The notes beneath the pieces are model-generated. The model was given only the letters and a program-made list of their open reading frames with translations, ran no database searches and was not told the DNA's origin. Position numbers and translations under genes: made by a program. Below, piece by piece: positions 7,435 to 14,597 of a stretch of 64,000 nt of DNA. Position 1 is the first letter of the stretch; each line of letters opens with the position of its first letter. This stretch comes from an uncultured Oscillospiraceae bacterium (lineage in GTDB: Bacteria > Bacillota > Clostridia > Oscillospirales > Ruminococcaceae), in assembly GCA_934448295.1 (NCBI GenBank), contig CAKSEY010000011.1, positions 41,179 through 105,178 of the forward strand, given 5' to 3'.

Positions 7435-8835
7435 ATGAAAATCTACAACACCATGTCACGCCAGTACGAGGAGCTGAAGCCGATAACCCCCGGCACGGTA
7501 AAAATCTACGCGTGCGGCCCTACGGTATACAACCTTATCCATATCGGAAACGCCCGCGCCCTGTGCATATTCGACACGCTGCGCAGATACCTTGAATTCC
7601 GCGGATACAAGGTGTTCTACGTCCAGAACTTCACCGACGTTGACGACAAGATAATCAAAAAGGCAAACGAGCTTGGCAAGACCGCGCACGAGGTCTCCGA
7701 GAATGCTATAAAGGAGTACTTCATCGACGCCGACGGGCTCAACGTGCGCCGCGCGGACGTTCACCCCAAGGTCACGGAGAACATGGATATCATCATTGAT
7801 ATCGTAAAGACACTCATCGACAAGGGATTCGCTTACGAGGCTGACGGTGACGTATACTTCGATACCACAAAGTACCCCGAGTACGGCAAGCTCTCCCATA
7901 TGCCGCTGGAGGATCTCCAGGCGGGCGCGCGCATTGAAGTTGGCGAGAAGAAGCGCAACGCAATGGACTTCGCAGTCTGGAAGGCGGCAAAGCCCGGCGA
8001 GCCCTACTGGGATTCTCCCTTTGGAAAGGGACGCCCCGGCTGGCACATTGAGTGCTCCGCCATGAGCCGCCACTACATCGGCGATACCCTGGATATACAC
8101 GGCGGCGGCGCCGACCTCATCTTCCCGCACCACGAGAACGAAATAGCCCAGAGCGAATGCGCGACCGGTCAGCCCCTCGCAAATATCTGGATGCATAACG
8201 GCATGCTCAACGTTGACGGCACAAAGATGTCCAAGTCAAAGGGCAATTTCTTCATGGTAAGGGATCTTTCCAAGGAATACGGCTACGAGCCTATCCGCTT
8301 CATGCTGCTTTCCGTTCATTACAGGAGCCAGCTCAACTACACCATCGAGGTCATAGAGAGCTGCAAGGCGGCGCTCCAGAGACTCTACAACTGCCGCGAT
8401 TCCCTTAAGAGGGCGCTTGAAGCCGCTCCCGAGGGAGCAGCCTCCGAGCAGGCGCTCGCTGACGTAAAGGAGACCCGCGAGCAGTTCATCAGGGTAATGG
8501 ACGACGATTTCAACACTGCGGACGGAATTTCGACTATTTTCGAGCTTGTCCGCAAGATAAACACCGCCGTTACCTCCGGTACAGCCACCAAGGGAACGCT
8601 CCAGACCTATTTTGATGAATTTACGGCATTGACAAATGTACTCGGTCTGTTGTATAATGGTAATAATGAGGAAGAGCAGATCCCCGCTGAGGTAACTGAG
8701 CTTATCGAAAAACGCAAGGCTGCCCGCAAGGCAAAGGACTTCGCGCTGGCTGACTCACTCAGAGATCAGATTGCCGCGCTCGGCTGGACTGTCGAGGAAA
8801 CACGGCAGGGTACTATCGTCAAGAAAAGCAACTGA
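7435..8835 (+). CDS. cysS: Cysteinyl-tRNA synthetase
   Basis: A 466-residue class I synthetase that charges tRNA-Cys. Cys-Gly-Pro-Thr-Val-Tyr and the HIGH motif (His-Ile-Gly-Asn) are near residues 28-39. The zinc ligands are represented by that cysteine, Cys in His-Ile-Glu-Cys-Ser and His in Phe-Pro-His-His-Glu-Asn-Glu. KMSKS is at about 264-268, and a DALR-type helical anticodon domain ends the protein. Full length. Pairing cysE and cysS under one T-box lets tRNA-Cys charging control both cysteine supply and its use. Confidence 0.97.
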   Translation: MKIYNTMSRQYEELKPITPGTVKIYACGPTVYNLIHIGNARALCIFDTLRRYLEFRGYKVFYVQNFTDVDDKIIKKANELGKTAHEVSENAIKEYFIDADGLNVRRADVHPKVTENMDIIIDIVKTLIDKGFAYEADGDVYFDTTKYPEYGKLSHMPLEDLQAGARIEVGEKKRNAMDFAVWKAAKPGEPYWDSPFGKGRPGWHIECSAMSRHYIGDTLDIHGGGADLIFPHHENEIAQSECATGQPLANIWMHNGMLNVDGTKMSKSKGNFFMVRDLSKEYGYEPIRFMLLSVHYRSQLNYTIEVIESCKAALQRLYNCRDSLKRALEAAPEGAASEQALADVKETREQFIRVMDDDFNTADGISTIFELVRKINTAVTSGTATKGTLQTYFDEFTALTNVLGLLYNGNNEEEQIPAEVTELIEKRKAARKAKDFALADSLRDQIAALGWTVEETRQGTIVKKSN

Positions 8836-8844
8836 GGACACTGA

Positions 8845-9624
8845 ATGAAACGTAAATTACTTGCCGCGCTGGCAGCGGCTTCCATCCTTGTGAGCACAGC
8901 GGGGCTTTCCGGCTGTACGTTCACAAGCTCAAACTACAACGCAATGCAGGATTATGATTTTTCGGACTTCGAGCTGGTTCAGCTTGAACCGCCGAAGGAC
9001 GGAGATACTATCGCGATCTTCGACACGGATATGGGAGAATTCCGCGCGGTGCTCTATGACGAGTACTGCCCAAATGCCGTGGCGAAATTCGTAGAACGCG
9101 CGGAAGCGGGATTGTACGACGATCTCCCGGTTTACGCGGTAGTCACGGACACCTACTTCCTGACCGGAGGTCACGAGAACGACAAGGGCACTTACACCGG
9201 CCGCGACAGCGACGAAGAAGCCATTGCGCTTGAGTGCAACGTGAATCTCTGGCCGTTCAGGGGAGCGCTTGTGACCTACTCCGAGCTGCCAGGGTACTCC
9301 GACGCACGCTATATCGTCTGCAACACCGACCCCACAATGACCCAGGAGCAGATAGATGAGCTGAAGAACTCCCTGGCAGAAAACGAGAGCCGCTCAGACG
9401 AGGAGAAGCAGAACCTCTCCGACCTGTTCGACAAATTCATCGAGGTAGGCGGCGTATTCGGAATGGCTGGCTCTGTCACGGTGTTCGGTCAGACCTACGA
9501 GGGACTTGACGTTGTTGAAAAGATAAGCAAGCTCCAGTCAGATGAAAACACATACCGCCCGCTGGAAAACGTCATGGTCAAGTCGGTTACCATCTCGGAA
9601 TACAGCAGCGAGGCGGCTGAATAA
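8845..9624 (+). CDS. Cyclophilin-like lipoprotein, probably catalytically degenerate
   Basis: A 259-residue lipoprotein: signal peptide with lipobox Leu-Ser-Gly-Cys (Cys at about residue 24), then a cyclophilin-type domain. The first strand (Asp-Thr-Asp-Met-Gly-Glu-Phe-Arg-Ala-Val-Leu) and the final Gly-Gln-Thr-Tyr-Glu-Gly-Leu-Asp-Val-Val motif are kept. However, the catalytic His-Arg-Val segment is replaced by Tyr-Ala-Val-Val-Thr-Asp and the Gln-Phe-Phe segment by Ala-Arg-Tyr-Ile-Val. Isomerase activity is therefore doubtful and a chaperone or binding role more likely. It begins ten bases after cysS and is probably in the same operon. Confidence 0.85.
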   Translation: MKRKLLAALAAASILVSTAGLSGCTFTSSNYNAMQDYDFSDFELVQLEPPKDGDTIAIFDTDMGEFRAVLYDEYCPNAVAKFVERAEAGLYDDLPVYAVVTDTYFLTGGHENDKGTYTGRDSDEEAIALECNVNLWPFRGALVTYSELPGYSDARYIVCNTDPTMTQEQIDELKNSLAENESRSDEEKQNLSDLFDKFIEVGGVFGMAGSVTVFGQTYEGLDVVEKISKLQSDENTYRPLENVMVKSVTISEYSSEAAE

Positions 9625-9638
9625 GGAAAGGCTAATTA

Positions 9639-10520
9639 ATGAGAATAAGAAATCTTTTTGCAGGCGCAGTAATTGCGGCGGTCTGCATGACAGGCTTTAC
9701 AGCCTGCAGCTCAGGAAACGGCAGCTCCCAGGCGGAAAGCAGCTCCGCGCAGAGCGGGACAAGCGCTTCGGCGGCTGATATGGTGAAGAATGCTCCCGCT
9801 TCCGGCGGTAATGTCGGCGATGTAGCCATACAGTCCGGGGATATCGTGGCAGAATTTGAGATAGACGGATTCGGCACGATAAAGGCAAAGCTGTTCCCTG
9901 ACATCGCACCGATAGGCGTGCAGAATTTCATTCAGCTTGCGCAGGATGGATTCTATACCGGAAAGAACATTCACCGCGTGATAGACGGGTTCATGTTCCA
10001 GGGCGGCTCCCTTAACGGCGATGGAACCGGCGGAGACGCTGCCTACACTGGCAGCGACGATGGCTCCAGCACTTTCGGCATCGAGGTCAGCGAGAACGCG
10101 CGGCACTTTTACGGAGCGCTCTGCTATGCGAACGCAGGCGGGCAGAATTCCACGCAGTTCTATATCGTGAACAGCAAAACAGTGGACGACCCTGCGGAAT
10201 ATGACAACGTGATAGAACAGCTCAAGGCGGAACGGGATAAGTATGAGGCTGGCTCTGATGGGTACGAATACTACACCTATTATATCGACAGCTACACCAA
10301 GGTAGCGGACAAGCTCCGCAGTCTCTCAGACAAGTACAAGGAGCAGGGCGGTACTCCCTCGCTGGACGACGATTACACAGTTTTCGGACAGGTCGTTGAG
10401 GGATTCGACGTAATTGACAGCGTTTCCGCAGTCGAGGTCACGGAGAATTCCAGCGGCGAACAGAGCAAGCCTGTAAACGACATCACTATAAAGTCAGTTA
10501 AAGTCTACACTGCGGAGTAA
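9639..10520 (+). CDS. Cyclophilin-type peptidyl-prolyl isomerase, lipoprotein
   Basis: A 293-residue lipoprotein (lipobox Phe-Thr-Ala-Cys) with a Ser/Ala-rich linker and a cyclophilin domain. His-Arg-Val-Ile-Asp-Gly-Phe-Met-Phe-Gln-Gly-Gly keeps the catalytic arginine, and Ser-Thr-Gln-Phe-Tyr-Ile-Val keeps the active-site glutamine. Between this strand and the final Val-Phe-Gly-Gln-Val-Val-Glu-Gly motif lies an extra charged helical insert of about 55 residues. It probably folds or matures proteins outside the membrane. Second of three tandem paralogues. Confidence 0.92.
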   Translation: MRIRNLFAGAVIAAVCMTGFTACSSGNGSSQAESSSAQSGTSASAADMVKNAPASGGNVGDVAIQSGDIVAEFEIDGFGTIKAKLFPDIAPIGVQNFIQLAQDGFYTGKNIHRVIDGFMFQGGSLNGDGTGGDAAYTGSDDGSSTFGIEVSENARHFYGALCYANAGGQNSTQFYIVNSKTVDDPAEYDNVIEQLKAERDKYEAGSDGYEYYTYYIDSYTKVADKLRSLSDKYKEQGGTPSLDDDYTVFGQVVEGFDVIDSVSAVEVTENSSGEQSKPVNDITIKSVKVYTAE

Positions 10521-10550
10521 TTCGCAGCGTGACGGGAAAGGACAAACACC

Positions 10551-11723
10551 ATGAACATCAAGCGGATACTGCTGAGCGCAGTGCTTTCCGCAGGAGTGCT
10601 TCTCTCTGCGGCGGGCTGTTCCCTCTTCGGGCAGGGCGGTTCCTCGTCCGGCAATGTCGGGGATATCACCTTTGCGGACGGCGATAAAATCGCGGTCATC
10701 GAAATAAAGGATTACGGTACAGTAAAGGCCAAGCTTTTCCCGGATATCGCCCCGATAGGCGTACAGAACTTTATTCAGCTTGCAGAGAGCGGCTACTACA
10801 ACGGGCTGAAAATACACCGCGTGCTTAAGGATCAGCTGATCCAGGGCGGTTCCCTGAACGGCGACGGAACAGGCGGTACTGCCGCTTACACCGGAATCGA
10901 CGAGAAAAAGCAGGTCAGCACAGGAACTTTCCCGATAGAGGTCAGCGAAAAGGCGCGAAATTTCTACGGAGCGCTGGGCTATGCCGCTGACGAATACGGC
11001 GAGAACGCAGTGCAGTTCTACATTGTGGCAAACAAGACGCCGCAGGATATCACAAAGGTAGACAAAGCCAAGGTCAAGGCGAAGGCTGACGAAATAGCCG
11101 CTGAAATCGCAGACTCCACGGCAGAGGCGGAGTCCACCGAGAAGAAAACCGCCTCCTATCAGCAGTCGTATCTCACCAACAATGCGAATATGCTCTCAGC
11201 GAAGAACAACGCAGACGCTGCAAAGAAGTACTCAGAGGTCGGCGGACTGTACCAGATCGACGGCGGATACACGGTTTTCGGTCAGATATTTGAGGGGCTT
11301 GACGTGATCGACCAGATTTCCGGGGTCGAAGTCGGCACCGGCGCGACAGGAGAAAAGTCTATGCCGATCCAGGATATCATAATCTCCTCTGTCACCATTG
11401 AAACCTACAAGGTCAGCACGGCGGAAGCCACTGCTGAGGCTTCAAAAAACAGCTCGGCTCCTACAAGCTCGGCTCCTGCGGCCTCCGTACCGGAATCCTC
11501 CGCTTTTGACGCTGAAAGCTCTGCACCGGAGGCTGTAACTGCGGAAAGCTCCGCTCCGGATAATGCTGCTACTGCTGAAAATTCAGCTGCTGCGCCTTCA
11601 ACCGCCGAGAGCGCCAACAATGCGGCTTCCACTTCTGAAAGCGCACCTCAGGGCCCCTCTGAAAACACACTTCAAAGCAGCAACGAACAGCTTTCTACCG
11701 TAGACACAAACGAAGCTGCTTAA
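10551..11723 (+). CDS. Cyclophilin-type PPIase lipoprotein with Ser/Ala-rich tail
   Basis: A 390-residue lipoprotein with lipobox Ala-Ala-Gly-Cys and a short linker. The cyclophilin domain has His-Arg-Val-Leu-Lys-Asp, Gln-Gly-Gly-Ser-Leu-Asn-Gly-Asp-Gly-Thr-Gly-Gly and Val-Gln-Phe-Tyr-Ile-Val. A charged helical insert of about 65 residues precedes the closing Val-Phe-Gly-Gln strand. The last 100 residues are a low-complexity Ser/Ala/Glu/Pro tail with repeated Ser-Ser-Ala-Pro units, which could span the cell wall or carry sugars. It is the last gene before a strong terminator. Confidence 0.9.
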   Translation: MNIKRILLSAVLSAGVLLSAAGCSLFGQGGSSSGNVGDITFADGDKIAVIEIKDYGTVKAKLFPDIAPIGVQNFIQLAESGYYNGLKIHRVLKDQLIQGGSLNGDGTGGTAAYTGIDEKKQVSTGTFPIEVSEKARNFYGALGYAADEYGENAVQFYIVANKTPQDITKVDKAKVKAKADEIAAEIADSTAEAESTEKKTASYQQSYLTNNANMLSAKNNADAAKKYSEVGGLYQIDGGYTVFGQIFEGLDVIDQISGVEVGTGATGEKSMPIQDIIISSVTIETYKVSTAEATAEASKNSSAPTSSAPAASVPESSAFDAESSAPEAVTAESSAPDNAATAENSAAAPSTAESANNAASTSESAPQGPSENTLQSSNEQLSTVDTNEAA

Positions 11724-11743
11724 CCAGAATATCCAATAAAATA

Positions 11744-11773
11744 ACTCCCTCCGGAAAACGGAGGGAGTATTTC
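11744..11773. terminator. Bidirectional terminator after the cys/cyclophilin operon
   Basis: A perfect 10-bp stem, ACTCCCTCCG with CGGAGGGAGT, with a five-base loop. It closes the plus-strand operon and faces the end of sfsA. Confidence 0.85.
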
Positions 11774-12430
11774 TTATGCAAGAAACACATCACAGTCAGT
11801 GCATATGCATGGGATAAAGAAGATCTGGACTCCCGCCGACTGAGCCTTTGCAAACTCTTCGGCGAAGCGAGGGTCAACCTCAGAATTCGGGACGACCTTT
11901 TCCACGCCGCGCAGCATTATCACAAACGCTATCGCCGTGCGAAATCCCCTGCCCGACGCGGCTGTAAGCTCCCGGAGGTGCTTCGCCCCGCGCTCGGTGG
12001 GAGCGTCGGGGAAAGTCCCGATCCCGTTTTGGGCGAGAGTAGAGCCCTTGACCTCGATAAGCCACTTTTCACCGCCGCGTTCAGCCATGAAATCTATCCT
12101 GCTGGAGCCGAAACGCTGCTCCGGCTTTATCTCAGTGAATCCCCGTTTTTTCAGCCACTCCCCTGCCAGCTTATTCGGTGCGAGACTGTCCAGGTTAACC
12201 CAGCCAAACCCAGGAGTGCTGACTGCGATAAGCGTATACCGTGTTTTTCGCGTTGGGTCGGCGTTTCTTTGCAGGCTTACCTCGGCGCCCGGGGATAACA
12301 CGCTGGTACAGCGCCCGGTGTTCCGGACGTGCGCGGTGCAGATCTCCCCGGAAACCTGCACCTCAGCAGCAAATCTGTTTATTCTGCGGAGGAATACCCC
12401 GCGCTCCATGTTATCGTAGTGCAGGCTCAA
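11774..12430 (-). CDS. sfsA: SfsA family protein (sugar fermentation stimulation)
   Basis: A 218-residue SfsA-like protein. Family features are the N-terminal Asn-Arg-Phe-x-Ala-Glu-Val segment, His-Val-Arg-Asn-Thr-Gly-Arg, and the nuclease-like Ile-Asp-Phe-Met-Ala-Glu...Trp-Leu-Ile-Glu-Val-Lys-Gly pattern near residues 125-150. The biochemical role is unsettled; SfsA binds DNA and its core is endonuclease-like. I prefer the TTG at 12430, which overlaps the stop of the upstream glucosidase gene (TTGA) and gives the usual Tyr-Asp-Asn N-terminus; the ATG at 12409 is the alternative. Any longer N-terminus would lie inside the glucosidase gene and is not real. Confidence 0.85.
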   Translation of the reverse strand: MSLHYDNMERGVFLRRINRFAAEVQVSGEICTAHVRNTGRCTSVLSPGAEVSLQRNADPTRKTRYTLIAVSTPGFGWVNLDSLAPNKLAGEWLKKRGFTEIKPEQRFGSSRIDFMAERGGEKWLIEVKGSTLAQNGIGTFPDAPTERGAKHLRELTAASGRGFRTAIAFVIMLRGVEKVVPNSEVDPRFAEEFAKAQSAGVQIFFIPCICTDCDVFLA

Positions 12431-14517
12431 AATACTTCGATATCCTCGTTGCCGCGAACGAATACGGGGATTATGTCTATCGGGGCGGGAACAGTCACGC
12501 GCTGACCGCCCTTGTAGACAGTTCCGGTGCTCGCGTGCTTCCAGACAGTTCCGGCAGGAAGATATACGCTGCGCTCCTGCGCTCCCGCCTCGGTGACCGG
12601 GGCGACCAGAAGCGACGCGCCAAGGGTGTACTCGTCCTCGGTGTTCCATGCTTCGCTGTCCTGCGGGAATTCATACCACAGCGGGCGCATGACCGGGGCG
12701 CCGTTTGCGGAGCACTCGTCCATGGTCTTTCTCATGTAGGGACGGAGCTTTTCACGGACGAACAGGTACTTTTTAAGTATCTCGTAATTATCCTCGCCGA
12801 AGCTCCAGACCTCGTTATCCTGCCCGGAGGTAAGCTGGCGCACTCCGTTGATGAACTCCTCTTCCCTCTCATACCACGGGGAGCGCTCGCCGTGCATACG
12901 GAATACCGGGCAGAAGCAGCCCCACTCAAACCAGCGCACCAGGAGCTCGCGGAAGCCCTCGTCCTGGATATTTCCGCCAAGGAAGCCGCCGATGTCGGAA
13001 GTCCACCAGGGGATCCCCGCAACGCTCATCGAAAGTCCTGCCTGGAGCTGCTCCCTCATTGCGCGGAAGCTTGAATGAATGTCGCCCGACCATGTGAGCA
13101 CGCCGTATTTCTGGCTTCCCGCCCATGCGCAGCGCACAAGGCTGAGCACGTCCTTTTCACCGGATCCCTTCAGGCCGTCATAGAAGCCCTTTGCGTACAT
13201 GAGCGGGTAAATGTTCGTGCACTGGAGCGCCGTTCCGGCATAATAGCGGTAGTTGTCAAAATCATAGGGGCCGTACTCCGGCTCGGCTTCGTCCAGCCAG
13301 AAGCATCGTATGCCCTTGCTGTAATAATTCTCGCGGCACTTGTCCCAGACGAATTTTCGCGCATCGGGATTGGTTGCGTCGTAGAATACGGTGTTGCCCA
13401 TCCAGGTCATGTGGAGCCCGTTTCCACGGTCGGCGGAAACCAGCATTCCCTTGTCTGCCATTTCTCCGAAATTCTCGCTGCGCTCGTCTATCGTGGGCCA
13501 GACGGAAACCACCGTTTCTATGCCCAAAGAACGCAGCTCCTTTACCATGCCCTCCGGGTCGGGCCAGTCGCGCGGTTCGAATTTAAAGTCGCCCTGGCGC
13601 GTCCAGTGGAAGAAGTCCACCACAATAGCATCCATCGGAAGCCCCCGCCGCTTGTGCTCCCTTGCGACCGCCAGCAGCTCCTCCTGCGTGCGGTAGCGGA
13701 GCTTGCACTGCCAGTAGCCAAGCCCGTATTCCGGCATCCTGGGCGCTCTTCCGGCGGCTGCTGTGTAGTGCTCGGTTATCTCCGCAGGGGTATCCCCGGC
13801 AGTGAGGAAGTAATCAAGATAATGCGTTGATTTTGCGTACCACTCGGTCTTGTTCATGCCAAAGGTCGCGGTTCCAACTGCGGGATTGTTCCAGAGGAAG
13901 CCGTATCCCCGGCTGGAAATATAAAACGGAACGCTCGCCTGTGAATTCCTGTGGCAGAGCTCCAGCGCAGAGCCTTTCTTGTCAAGATGACTGTCCTGGT
14001 ACTGTCCCATGCCGAATATCTTTTCGTTGTCGTATGCCTCGAACCGCGCCCACAGCTCATAGTCCGTGCCGCCCTGTCTCGGCTTCAGCTCCCTGCCGTC
14101 AATTCGCAGCGGAACACAGTAGCGGTTTATGCGGTTGCGGTTGCGCCAGTATTCCTCGGTGAGCACCTCGCCGCGCTGGTTCAGAAAGCCCAGCCTGCCC
14201 TCGTTGTCCAGCTTTACCGTGAGCTTTCCGTTGATGAGGTAATAGTCGGTTCCGGTCTGGTGGTACTGCGCGTATTCCTCGCCCTTGTACCACGGGTCGG
14301 TGGTGTCCACCGTTTCGCTGCGGATAGTGCAGGAATGCGTTACCGGCTCGGTGAGGGCGCTGTAATACGGCGAACCGCTGAGCCGCTCGTCCTCCGGGAT
14401 ATCTCCGGCAGCCGGGTACATTCTCACCCGGACTGAGCTATCGCCCCAGGGCTCTACAATGAGCCTTGCTCCGCCAAACGAAGCCGTGAGCCTGTTGTTT
14501 TCTGTGTTAACTGTCAT
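12427..14517 (-). CDS. Glycoside hydrolase family 31 (alpha-glucosidase/alpha-xylosidase type)
   Basis: A 696-residue cytoplasmic enzyme. An N-terminal beta-sandwich is followed by the GH31 barrel starting at Gly-Leu-Gly-Tyr-Trp-Gln-Cys. The expected nucleophile is Asp in Cys-Phe-Trp-Leu-Asp-Glu-Ala-Glu-Pro-Glu (about residue 409), and the acid/base Asp lies in Thr-Trp-Ser-Gly-Asp-Ile (about 479), followed by Gly-Ile-Pro-Trp-Trp-Thr-Ser-Asp-Ile-Gly-Gly. No signal peptide, so it acts on imported oligosaccharides. Its own near-consensus promoter drives it with sfsA. Substrate (maltose, isomaltose or xylosyl-type) cannot be told from sequence. Confidence 0.9.
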   Translation of the reverse strand: MTVNTENNRLTASFGGARLIVEPWGDSSVRVRMYPAAGDIPEDERLSGSPYYSALTEPVTHSCTIRSETVDTTDPWYKGEEYAQYHQTGTDYYLINGKLTVKLDNEGRLGFLNQRGEVLTEEYWRNRNRINRYCVPLRIDGRELKPRQGGTDYELWARFEAYDNEKIFGMGQYQDSHLDKKGSALELCHRNSQASVPFYISSRGYGFLWNNPAVGTATFGMNKTEWYAKSTHYLDYFLTAGDTPAEITEHYTAAAGRAPRMPEYGLGYWQCKLRYRTQEELLAVAREHKRRGLPMDAIVVDFFHWTRQGDFKFEPRDWPDPEGMVKELRSLGIETVVSVWPTIDERSENFGEMADKGMLVSADRGNGLHMTWMGNTVFYDATNPDARKFVWDKCRENYYSKGIRCFWLDEAEPEYGPYDFDNYRYYAGTALQCTNIYPLMYAKGFYDGLKGSGEKDVLSLVRCAWAGSQKYGVLTWSGDIHSSFRAMREQLQAGLSMSVAGIPWWTSDIGGFLGGNIQDEGFRELLVRWFEWGCFCPVFRMHGERSPWYEREEEFINGVRQLTSGQDNEVWSFGEDNYEILKKYLFVREKLRPYMRKTMDECSANGAPVMRPLWYEFPQDSEAWNTEDEYTLGASLLVAPVTEAGAQERSVYLPAGTVWKHASTGTVYKGGQRVTVPAPIDIIPVFVRGNEDIEVF

Positions 14518-14552
14518 GTCAGGTTTCCTTTCTGGTAATGTATTCTGTTTTA

Positions 14553-14581
14553 ATTATATCCCTGGTTTATAGATATGTCAA
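14553..14581 (-). promoter_or_regulatory. Consensus SigA promoter of the GH31-sfsA operon
   Basis: TTGACA (14576-14581), 17 bases, TATAAT (14553-14558) on the minus strand: a perfect consensus match. GAAAGGAAA provides the ribosome site before the ATG at 14517. Confidence 0.85.
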
Positions 14582-14597
14582 GACGGATAGTGCAAAA

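Noticed and set aside
12410..12649. An N-terminal extension of SfsA of up to 80 residues
   Set aside because: It lies entirely inside the GH31 gene in another frame and does not look like SfsA; the family N-terminus begins at the GH31 stop codon.
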